From: Planctomycetota bacterium
GTDB taxonomy: Bacteria > Planctomycetota > PUPC01 > JACPCR01
NCBI GenBank assembly: GCA_030740295.1
Contig: JASLXP010000179.1
Span: 1 to 8,404 of the forward strand
Direction: 5' to 3'
Length of the DNA: 8,404 nt
Positions 1-7,800 of this stretch are shown here, in pieces; the stretch's first letter is position 1, and every line of letters starts with the position of its first letter. A program made the translations under genes and the position numbers. The notes under the pieces were generated by a model. It searched no databases, was not told where the DNA came from, and was given only the letters and a program-made list of their open reading frames with translations.

Positions 1-258
1 GGCTGGGAGATGTGGCGCGCTTTCCGCTCCCCGCGGTACAAGTACACGGCGCTCGGCGATCCGACGGGCGGAAAGCCGTGGCAGTTCTTTGACCTCAACA
101 AAGATCCGTACGAGATGACAAACCTTGTTCATAATGAGGAATCTGCGGATCTGGTGCGATCCCACCACCGCCACCTCCTTGAACATCTGGCCACGTCCCA
201 GGATCACTTCGTCGTGGCTCCGTCCTGGGGAGAGCCGGGCTTCAATACCTGGTCTTGA
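1..258 (+). CDS. Sulfatase, C-terminal fragment
   Basis: This is the 3' end of a gene whose start lies before the window; the open frame runs from base 1 (reading G-W-E-M-W-R) to TGA at 256-258, leaving 85 residues. The fragment has the closing pattern of the arylsulfatase family: W-R-A-F-R-S-P-R-Y-K-Y, then F-F-D-L-N-K-D-P-Y-E-M-T-N-L, where members typically end with 'R-x-x-R-Y-K-Y ... L-Y-D-L-x-x-D-P-x-E-x-x-N-L'. Sulfatases of this family hydrolyse sulfate esters, commonly on polysaccharides, using a formylglycine made from Cys or Ser in an N-terminal C/S-x-P-x-R motif. That motif, the metal ligands and any signal peptide are outside the window, so activity, location and substrate cannot be judged. 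The ATG at position 10 is internal, not a start. The next gene converges on it with 28 bp between stops, and I see no convincing terminator in that gap. Confidence 0.87.
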   Translation, partial: GWEMWRAFRSPRYKYTALGDPTGGKPWQFFDLNKDPYEMTNLVHNEESADLVRSHHRHLLEHLATSQDHFVVAPSWGEPGFNTWS

Positions 259-286
259 AGTCTGTGGACGCACAATCCTTGGATCA

Positions 287-2992
287 TCACTCACCCCCCG
301 CCGCGGTAATGGCCAACACCATCAGGTCGACCTTGTCACCGGTGCGCGCCAGATCGATACCCGCCACGGGCTTTTCAGGATGAGGATTAAGCCACTCCCA
401 GGCACAGAGAGTGACGAGCGCTCCGTCTTTGCGGCGGCCCTGCCAGGCCAGGTCGCACTCGCCCGCGCCCAGCCTTGAATTCCATTGCGTGATGTTACGA
501 CGGTAAAGGAGTCTCACCCGCTCGGAGCTTCCGTCCGCGTAATGAACGACCACGAATCCGACCAGTCCGGGCAGCACTCGGTGCCGGTCGTAGAGATGGT
601 CAACATTTCTTGGCGGCCGCGTGGTGCAGTGGAGAAAGTGCAGCGAACGTACCGGCCCGCCAACAGGCGTCTGCCAGACCTTGGGCCGGTTCTTGTCCAG
701 AACGATGACCTGGTCCCCGATGGCAAAGGGAACTCCGTTCGCCGCGAGGATTCCCTTCGGGGCCGGAGCCACGTCAGTCTCAGACAACGGCGAGTATGCC
801 TGACCGCTGATGTCGAGGGCGCGGAAAGCTGCTTTGGGGCGAGCGGGAAAATGGACCTGGCGGAATGCCTGGCCTGGATGCCAGGGAAGCTTGTCGAGAG
901 ATTGTTTCGGGGACCATGCAAACTGTGCGCTGAGAGCTACTGCTGCCGCGGTTCGAGCGGTGTTGGCGATTCGCTCCGGGCGCCACCAGGTGGTCATGCA
1001 GTAACCTTCGGCGCCCGCTTCTGATGCCGCCTTCGTGAAGTTCGACACGTTCACTGGATTGAACCACCCGCACGCGATGACCGGGAATCCTTGCTTCTTG
1101 AAGAATCGCACCGAAGGGAAGTCGTCATCCCCTCGATAGTGCCAGTCGCAAATGACGATGTCGCGAGGCATCCGGTCCAGAGCTCTGGCGGTGTTGTAAG
1201 GGGGACGGCCGTTGTGCTCGGCCAGAAGGTGGTCACCCCACATCATTACTTCCAGTTTTCGTTTCCTGAGCCAGGCGTGGAGCTTGAGCACCTCATTGGC
1301 GAAAAGCTCGTGCCCCGGTGTCCCTTTGCATCGCTCGCAAACACCGATTGGCGCGAAGGTGATCTCATCGTGCCCGATGTGGAAACGCTTCGGCTTGAAT
1401 ACCTCGATCACTTCCTCAAACAGGTCGAAGACCAGCTTGTAGGTTTCGGGGTTGGACGGGCAGTAATTCCAGAATCCCCATCGCTTATGGGGTTCCGCAT
1501 TCTCGGAAAGGGAACGGTACGCGTCGTGGCGCAGGGCGTAACTGAAGTGGCCGAAGGTCTGCACCTGCGGGATCACTTCGAATCCGAGGCCCTGGCAGAA
1601 TTCGACAAGCTTGCGCATCTCCGGCTTGGAAAGAGCCGTGGGCGAGGCGATTCTGGGATGCCGCTCATACTGGAGCTTCTCATTGACTTCGAGGAAGAGC
1701 GTGTTGTAGCGGAGCTTTGCCAGGGTCCGGACGAGTCTTTTGTATTCTTCGAGCTGGGTACTCAGGGGCGCCTGAGTGTGGAAAGCACGGATCCCGAAGG
1801 CCGGCTTTGCATCGGGTGACGAGGGGATGACAGGCGGGGCCGGCAGTTTCGGCGTTTTGAGCGCCCGCCCCGCAGGGCTTGCGGCATCGGCCGCCAGGAT
1901 GAGACGTCCCCACTGCGACGGGGCGTGGAAGGTAGTCCCTTCCATCAAGGCCCAACTTGCGTTCTCTTCCCCTCCGAGGTTCCGTCGCCGGGTGAAATTC
2001 GCGCGGATCACCAGACCCGGCCTGGGCGTCACGCCGATGGTTTTCCAGGGCACGGTAAGCATCACTTCCCATCGGTCGCCCCTGATCCTGGCCGTCGCTT
2101 TGACGTTCGGTGTCCACTTCGGAGATTTCGCTGTCCGCGGAGAATCGTACCAGCTTGTGAAGAGCCCCTGACTCTTCTCCGACCGGCGAACGAAACCTCG
2201 CGCACCCTCAGCATTGACGCCGATCTGGAAGTAATTTGTCTGCCCTCTCGATGGATTCAGGAAGAGCTCGATGCAGTCGTCTGCGAACACAGACATCCCG
2301 TCTGTCTTGGATGCCCTTTTCATCTTGGGCACCTGGCTTTCCATGCACTCGAAGCGAGCGTGGAGAGCATTGCGGTCATACGAAAGGAATGCCCGCGTCG
2401 GCTCGGACGATTCCTTGCCGCGGCCATCGAGAATGAAGAACGGCTCGGTCCGCCGTTCCCTCGGAGCGGCGGGGACCACAAGACTGGGCGGATCGCCAAG
2501 ATCCCACAGCGTGGCATCGTCGAACCATACTTCACCGGCCTGATTGGAAATGAGCGAGACTTTGAAAAAGTCCGCGTCGGGACCAGTCTTCACGATGCCC
2601 GACTTCCACTGCCATTCCTTCCCGGGGATAAACTGCGCCAAGTTGTGCGTCAGGTAAGGCTTCTTACCGGTCCGGAACTCATACATCACGAAAAGCACGC
2701 GCGCATTTCCTCGGGCCCGGCAGGCGAACCGGTAGAGTCTTTCCTGCGTTGCGGCAATCGGTTGCTGGCTGGCGCGCACCCATGCAGCTTTGGGCGAACG
2801 ATTCACGACCTTGAGCGCGCCATTGTCCCAGGTGACCTCTCCGTCAGCGCCTTCATGCAGGTGAACATTGGGAGACCATCCGGCAGGCAAATCCCGGCCG
2901 GGTTGAATCTCACGGAAATCCCCGTTTTCGAGAAGGTTCTCGTATCCGAAAAGGGGCCCTGTCAATATCAGGCTGAAAAGGATCGGTTTCAT
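287..2992 (-). CDS. Secreted GH20-like glycosidase with CBM modules
   Basis: A 901-residue protein if the ATG at 2992 is used. It opens with a short signal peptide (M-K-P-I-L-F-S-L-I-L-T-G-P-L-F-G), so it is probably exported. Residues about 18-170 look like a CenC-type sugar-binding module (N-L-L-E-N-G-D-F ... P-A-G-W ... V-W-F-D-D-A). Residues about 185-368 resemble a CBM9-like module (D-D-C-I-E-L-F-L-N-P at 238-247, W-E-V-M-L-T-V-P-W, W-G-R-L-I-L). Residues about 398-700 form a glycoside hydrolase family 20-like barrel: R402, Q-T-F-G-H482, and H-I-G-H-D-E at 538-543, where D542 and E543 match the substrate-assisted catalytic pair of beta-N-acetylhexosaminidases. Aromatic residues W585, W617 and W669-W670 could line the pocket, and C552/C555 form a C-x2-C just after the acid/base. 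Residues about 715-901 are a beta-sandwich with H-Y-A-D-G-S and W-E-W-L-N-P-H-P. Family 20 activity is inferred; the exact hexosaminide and any role for sulfation are unknown. Confidence 0.85.
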   Translation of the reverse strand: MKPILFSLILTGPLFGYENLLENGDFREIQPGRDLPAGWSPNVHLHEGADGEVTWDNGALKVVNRSPKAAWVRASQQPIAATQERLYRFACRARGNARVLFVMYEFRTGKKPYLTHNLAQFIPGKEWQWKSGIVKTGPDADFFKVSLISNQAGEVWFDDATLWDLGDPPSLVVPAAPRERRTEPFFILDGRGKESSEPTRAFLSYDRNALHARFECMESQVPKMKRASKTDGMSVFADDCIELFLNPSRGQTNYFQIGVNAEGARGFVRRSEKSQGLFTSWYDSPRTAKSPKWTPNVKATARIRGDRWEVMLTVPWKTIGVTPRPGLVIRANFTRRRNLGGEENASWALMEGTTFHAPSQWGRLILAADAASPAGRALKTPKLPAPPVIPSSPDAKPAFGIRAFHTQAPLSTQLEEYKRLVRTLAKLRYNTLFLEVNEKLQYERHPRIASPTALSKPEMRKLVEFCQGLGFEVIPQVQTFGHFSYALRHDAYRSLSENAEPHKRWGFWNYCPSNPETYKLVFDLFEEVIEVFKPKRFHIGHDEITFAPIGVCERCKGTPGHELFANEVLKLHAWLRKRKLEVMMWGDHLLAEHNGRPPYNTARALDRMPRDIVICDWHYRGDDDFPSVRFFKKQGFPVIACGWFNPVNVSNFTKAASEAGAEGYCMTTWWRPERIANTARTAAAVALSAQFAWSPKQSLDKLPWHPGQAFRQVHFPARPKAAFRALDISGQAYSPLSETDVAPAPKGILAANGVPFAIGDQVIVLDKNRPKVWQTPVGGPVRSLHFLHCTTRPPRNVDHLYDRHRVLPGLVGFVVVHYADGSSERVRLLYRRNITQWNSRLGAGECDLAWQGRRKDGALVTLCAWEWLNPHPEKPVAGIDLARTGDKVDLMVLAITAAGGE

Positions 2993-2997
2993 TGTTG

Positions 2998-3007
2998 CCT
3001 TTACTCC
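2998..3007 (-). promoter_or_regulatory. Ribosome binding region deciding the GH20-like start
   Basis: Read on the minus strand, the bases before the ATG at 2992 are GGAGTAAAGGCAACA. GGAG lies 11 bases and AAAGG 5 bases upstream of that ATG. An in-frame TTG at 3013 would add seven residues (M-S-G-V-K-A-T) but would place this purine-rich site inside the coding region and push charged residues in front of a compact signal peptide. The ATG at 2992 is therefore preferred. Confidence 0.55.
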
Positions 3008-3317
3008 GCTCAATTGGTTTCGTCACTCAGTCAATCGGGCCTGGCCAGAAGGCTCCAGTAGGACCGTCATCGCTTTAGGCCTGTCTTCAAGCGAGTGTAA
3101 TTGCCCGATACGCTGAATGCGAAATCATTGAGAGCGGAATCAGTCTTTCGGCTGCCTTACCAACCCTGACGGGCAGGAGTCCGGCTGTCTCTCGCGTGGC
3201 TCAGAAGCAAACTCCAGCGTAGGACGGGTGGCTCGCCTATGAAAATAGCCGGGCCCTACCCTCCCTACTGTTCGCTCGCGGCATCGGACGCGTCCAGGTA
3301 GGCGACCCCTGAGTGCC

Positions 3318-3360
3318 GAGACAGAACGGGACGGTTATCATGACTGCTCGGAGACAGAAC
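3318..3360 (+). repeat. 10-bp direct repeat before the methyltransferase gene
   Basis: GAGACAGAAC occurs at 3318-3327 and again at 3351-3360, with starts 33 bp apart, close to three helical turns. The second copy overlaps the likely ribosome binding region and ends four bases before the ATG at 3365. The spacing would suit two operator half-sites on one DNA face, but the repeat is short and could be chance. No regulator gene in the window points to it. Confidence 0.35.
3350..3353 (+). promoter_or_regulatory. Shine-Dalgarno of the MttB-like gene
   Basis: GGAG at 3350-3353 lies 8 bases before an in-frame TTG (3362), 11 before ATG 3365 and 17 before ATG 3371. ATG 3365 is chosen because ATG is the stronger codon at a tolerable distance. 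TTG 3362 adds a single residue and cannot be excluded. Confidence 0.45.
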
Positions 3361-3364
3361 TTTG

Positions 3365-4786
3365 ATGAAAATGAACATACCATGGACCTGGAGCACGTTG
3401 TCACCCGCGCAGGTCGAACAGATTCGAGAGGCGGCCTGGTCGCACATCGAGCGGGACGGAGTTGTCATCCAGGACGAAGCCTTGCTCACCACGGCTGAAG
3501 GTAGGGGTGCTGCAGTGGATAAAGTCTCCGGCCGGCTACGCCTGCCCCGCGCCCTGTGCCTGGAACTGATGTCCGAGGTGCCGAGTTGTTACACCATCGG
3601 CAACATTCTCGGCGAGTCCTGGGAAATCGGGGGAGACAGCCAGTATGGGTTGGCGATCGTGACCGACCCCTGGATCATCGACTACCGGACCGGAGAGCCG
3701 CGTCATCCCTGCCTGGAGGATGTTCGCAGACATACCATCGTCGCGGAGCAACTGGAACCCGTAGTGGGTATCAGCCGCATGGACTATCCCGTCACCGACG
3801 TGCCCGGCCCGATATCGAGTTTGCGCGCTTTGGAGACCCACCTGCTCAACCATACTCGCCACTACCAGGTGATGGCGGCCAGCCTGGAGAGCTTCGAGCA
3901 ATGGATGGATGTCGCGACGCTCCTCGCGCCGAACGGCGACCCGGCTCGCATCCTCACGTCCGCGGTGGCGGTGGATTCGCCGCTCGTAATGAACTCCGTG
4001 AACTGCGAACTGCTCAGGCGCTCCGTGGCGCGCGGCTTTGCCATCGTGCCGACCGTCTGCCCAATGGCCGGTTCGACCGGGCCGTACTCTCTGGCGGGGA
4101 GCCTTCTCCAGTCCCATATCGAGGCGCTCATGGTCATCCTGATGACCCAGCTGCTTCGCCCGGGTCACCCCGTGCAATACGTGTCTGGACTGTCGGTGAC
4201 TGATCTGCAGAACGGGGCGGACCTCTACTACACTATGGATAAAGTGCTCTGGAAGATTGCCGCAGTGCAGCTCGGGCAGGCGGAGAGCATGCCAACGGGT
4301 GCGGAATGCGGAGGCACGATGACGTACCGCTATGACCCGCAAAGCGGCGCCGAAGGGATGCTGTTCATGCTCGCGGCCCACGCCTCGGGAGCGAACGTCC
4401 TCGCCGGCTTCGGCTCCTGTCACAACGCCGTGGGAATGTCCGCCGAGATGATGGTCATCCAGCAGGCGTACTGGCGCGCGGCCCGGCACATCGTTCGAGG
4501 TGTCCGCACCGACGACCTCCGGCTTGCCGCCAAGAACCTCCAGCGGATCGGCCCTGGCGGCCATTTCCTGGACGATGATCTGACCATCGATCTGATGCGG
4601 TCGGATGAGTTCTTCCAGGACGACGCGTTCGACCTCAGCGGCGGGCACGGCGATGCCCGCTCGATGTTGGAGCGAGCACACGAAAGAGTCGAGGAACTAC
4701 TGGCCGGGTACGAATCGCCCGTGCCGCACCACATCCAGGAAGCCCTGCAACGTTACTTCCATGATCTGTGCCAGAGGATGCAGTAG
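3365..4786 (+). CDS. MttB-superfamily corrinoid methyltransferase, non-pyrrolysine
   Basis: A 473-residue protein matching the trimethylamine:corrinoid methyltransferase superfamily (COG5598), close to the usual 470-500 residues. Visible family signatures are N-C-E-L at 213-216, P-M-A-G-S-T-G-P-Y-S-L-A-G-S at 233-246 followed by L-L-Q-S-H-I-E-A-L, a glycine-rich G-F-G-S-C-H-N-A-V-G-M-S at about 348-359, and G-P-G-G-H-F-L at 396-402. Members move a methyl group from a methylated amine to a cobalt corrinoid protein in the cytoplasm. Pyrrolysine-containing MttB acts on trimethylamine, while members without it, such as the glycine betaine enzyme MtgB, use quaternary amines. This gene has no internal TAG, so it belongs to the second kind and its substrate is unknown. 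No signal peptide is seen. Its corrinoid protein, folate methyltransferase and activase are absent from the window. It is probably co-transcribed with the DUF4838 gene 49 bp downstream. It ends in TAG. Confidence 0.88.
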   Translation: MKMNIPWTWSTLSPAQVEQIREAAWSHIERDGVVIQDEALLTTAEGRGAAVDKVSGRLRLPRALCLELMSEVPSCYTIGNILGESWEIGGDSQYGLAIVTDPWIIDYRTGEPRHPCLEDVRRHTIVAEQLEPVVGISRMDYPVTDVPGPISSLRALETHLLNHTRHYQVMAASLESFEQWMDVATLLAPNGDPARILTSAVAVDSPLVMNSVNCELLRRSVARGFAIVPTVCPMAGSTGPYSLAGSLLQSHIEALMVILMTQLLRPGHPVQYVSGLSVTDLQNGADLYYTMDKVLWKIAAVQLGQAESMPTGAECGGTMTYRYDPQSGAEGMLFMLAAHASGANVLAGFGSCHNAVGMSAEMMVIQQAYWRAARHIVRGVRTDDLRLAAKNLQRIGPGGHFLDDDLTIDLMRSDEFFQDDAFDLSGGHGDARSMLERAHERVEELLAGYESPVPHHIQEALQRYFHDLCQRMQ

Positions 4787-4824
4787 CGCCGCATGATCTT
4801 CGAGCACTGAAACGGACCGCCCAA

Positions 4825-4830
4825 AAGGAG
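4825..4830 (+). promoter_or_regulatory. Strong Shine-Dalgarno of the DUF4838 gene
   Basis: AAGGAG lies 5 bases before the ATG at 4836, an almost ideal site. A second ATG at 4832 in another frame is only one base from the site and opens a frame of about two dozen codons, so 4836 is the real start. The strong site in a 49-bp gap with no terminator supports translation from a transcript shared with the upstream methyltransferase gene. Confidence 0.75.
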
Positions 4831-4835
4831 CATGA

Positions 4836-7800
4836 ATGGAGCGAGAGAAAGAGAAGCCCGCAGTGCTGGCGGGTCTTGTGGTTCTCATCAGTGCCATGAG
4901 TCTTGATACCACACTGTTTGCTCAACCGGTGCCCGTGGCAGAGGATCTACTCTATCCGGCAATGGCCGAGCCCTGGAAATCGAAGGGGCTTACGCCCGTA
5001 TCTCTGACATTCACAAAGGAACTGGGAGACCTGGTTCTGGCAGCAGACGGCAAGGCAAAAGTCAAGATTGTCACGGTTGATACTGATGACTGGTATTACC
5101 CGGAAATCGCAAAGCTGCTGAAGACGTACCTGGACAAGTGTACGGGTGCAGACTTTGAGATCGTCACGGACAGGGTTCCTTCCGGCGAGCATCTCTACAT
5201 CGGCCCGGTAGATGAGCCGACGGTAAAGCGAGTGTTTGCCGAGTGTCAGAAATTCAAGCTGGACGGTTTTAAAGTGATCCGCTTCAAAGGGGGACTCATC
5301 CTCTCCGGCCGTGATTGCCTGTCACCCTTTGCGAACCGGCCTCCACGGCGTTTGAACATCTACACGCAGAACGTCAGCAGAGGAACTCTCTTTGCCGTCG
5401 TTGATTTGCTCGAGAGATTTGTGGGCATGCGCTGGTACCACTGGGGTGAACTTGGTGAATGCGCTCCGGACTTCACCGGGAAAATCCTGAGCATACCACC
5501 CGTGTCATACCAGGACGCGCCGGTGTTCTATCACCGCCGCAGCAGCTACGGGAATTTGCCCACCCCCTTCGGACAAGACGCCAAATACATGCCTGCACAG
5601 TATCGAGTTGAGCGGCGGAGGAGGGTCCTCTGGCGGTCGCCACTGATGAGGGCTTCCTCGGTACATATGAATGTTGCCAACCATACCGATACCCGGTGGC
5701 ATGAAGTCTTTCCGGACAAGCCCCACATATTTGCCCTGAGAAAGGACGGCACCAGGATGATGGGCAAGAAAGGGCCTCATTCGTCGCAGAGATGTTACAG
5801 CGATGAGGAAGGCTTCGAGGAGCACATCAAGGCTATTGACCAGTGGTACAGGGGCGGGAAGGACCTCAGGCTGTTCGGCTGGGAACTGATGGCCCCTAAC
5901 AAGAAGTACATTCTGTGGCTTCCCAATGATGGCTTCCCCGGATGTCACTGTGACAACTGCAGCCCCTTGATTGACTGGGAGGCACCAATCGGCGAGAGGC
6001 AGATGAAGCTGATCTGGGGCTACATTTCCAGACTTTGCGCAGAAGTGAAGAAAAGATGGCCGGACAAGGTCGTTACTACACTTCTCTACGGCGGATGGAC
6101 AAAGATCCCTAAGGACAGAACGCTGCCGGACAACCTGCTGTTGTGCAAAGTGTGGAACAGCGTAATCGAACCTTTCATGAAGGAAGAGCGGTACTGGAAA
6201 CAGAACATCGATGAGCTTGAGGTGATCAATAAATACTCAAAGGAGCGGATGCTGATCTGGAGCCATTATCCCATCAAGCCCTACCAGATCACTTTTGAGC
6301 CGATGCCCTTCAATGCGCCTCATGTTCTGAAGAGGATCTACAGCGAGAACCGCAACAAGATTGCAGGCGTGGTACTCAACGGGGGCTATCTCTCGATGGC
6401 ACAAAACGGTCAGGCTCTTTACCTCTACTACAAGCTCCTCTGGAACCCTGATATTGATGTTGACGCGGAATTGGACGAGTTCTGCCGCCTGCAGTTTGGC
6501 CCGGCTGCCGGTGAGATGAAAGAGTTTTTCACCCTCGGCATTGACCGCTGGGAAAAGACCAGGTGGTCTTACCTGCCTACGGGTCTCTACAAACATGTAG
6601 AGCGCCTTCCCAGGCAGTTGTACTGGAAGGAGACCTACCCTCCCGAGATCAGGAAGCAGATGCAGGAGCTTCTGGCAAACGCCGTTGCCAAGACCAGGGC
6701 GGGAAGCATGTATCGCGTCAAGACCAGGTACTACAAGGAGGCGCACAAGCCTTTCTTCGAGCTGGGTGGGTTTAAAGACGATATCACAAGGGCCACGTTT
6801 GCCTGCCCCAAGGCTAAGGTACCCATATCAGTTGACGGCGACCTGACGGAATGGAAAGGCATGAGCCCACTGCTCATGAGGGATAATGCAACGGGCAAGA
6901 AGGTAAAGGCAAAGACCGAAATCTTCACTGCCCACGATCGGGACAGGTTCTATGTCGCCGGCAGAGCACACGAAACTGGCAAGGTTGTCCTCCCGCCGAC
7001 GCAAGTGCCGCGTGATGGCGAGATCTACAGCTACGACTCCATCGAAGTCTACTTCTGCACAGATCAGGAGGGGTTCGACGAAGCCGGTGTTGCCAAGTTG
7101 GACCAGCACCACCTCTTCATGGTCAATGCGCGGGGCGAGTTCTTTGACGGCTATAAGAGTACGGGAGACCGACACGCTATTCGCAAAGTGAATTTCGACG
7201 TCGAGTACAAGGTGAAGCCTTTGGGCCGCGGATTCCAGTTTGAAATGGCCTTCCCCTACAAAGCGATTCACGCCCTCGCCCCCCAGCCTGGAGACTTCTG
7301 GTACATCAACTTCTATCGGAACCGACCGAGAGACGATGGTTCGCCAAGGTATCATGCATTTGCACCCACGAAGTCTGCTTTCTCCAACACATCCAGATTT
7401 GCAGTGATGGAATTCCCCAATAAAGTTCTGTTGCTCTACGACTTCAAGGACAAGAAACCGGAATTCAGTGTCTGGAAAGAGCCCTCACCGGAAGCTGTCT
7501 GCACACACGAAATCAGGGATGGTATCGCCTACTTGAGCGTTAAGTACCCCAAGACAGCGAAGAAGAATGGCCACATTTCTTTTTCAATCTCACCCGGCGC
7601 GCCGAAGGTTGATGAACCTTTCCGAAGTCACTACCGATTCCGCTATCGTGGTCAGGGCGTTAACTCAATCATCTTTCATCTGCGTTCCAAAGACTGGGCG
7701 CAGCAGAATGTGAAATACAGCCCCCTGCATCCGCCGGAAGAAAAGGTGGATATGAAGCAGTGGCAAACGGTCGTCGGTGACCGGACTTACCGATATGTTA

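Larger units (their letters stand above)
3014..3361. other. Divergent intergenic region without a gene
   Basis: About 350 bp between the minus-strand GH20-like gene and the plus-strand methyltransferase gene. It must hold the promoters of both divergent units, but I find no convincing sigma-70 -35/-10 pair on either strand. No cobalamin riboswitch is recognisable: the B12-box-like GCCACTG is absent. Two weak features are visible: an imperfect repeat, GCGAAATCA at 3119-3127 and GCGGAATCA at 3134-3142, and a perfect 10-bp direct repeat at 3318-3327 and 3351-3360, listed separately. A 20-codon frame from ATG 3239 has no good ribosome site and is not called. Confidence 0.6.

Noticed and set aside
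259..286. Terminator between the sulfatase and the GH20-like gene
   Set aside because: Only a 4-bp ATCC-TT-GGAT stem is visible, without a T-run on either strand.
1091..1819. 242-codon plus-strand open frame inside the GH20-like gene
   Set aside because: It lies opposite the conserved catalytic barrel and has no family features, so it is a shadow frame.
1925..3061. 378-codon plus-strand open frame antisense to the GH20-like gene
   Set aside because: It is a GC-rich shadow of a gene with clear domains. Its translation has no recognisable family pattern and it has no convincing start context.
3239..3301. Possible 20-codon leader peptide starting M-K-I-A-G-P
   Set aside because: No good ribosome site, no attenuator-like codon run and no paired hairpins; probably chance.
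3014..3361. Cobalamin riboswitch upstream of the corrinoid methyltransferase
   Set aside because: No B12-box-like motif or matching set of stems could be found in the region by eye.
3536..4681. 381-codon minus-strand open frame antisense to the methyltransferase gene
   Set aside because: Rich in His, Arg and Gly, as expected for a shadow frame; the opposite frame is a clear MttB homologue.
4784..4810. Amber read-through extending the MttB-like protein
   Set aside because: Read-through would add only seven codons before TGA, and the protein is already full length. Pyrrolysine in MttB is internal, not terminal.
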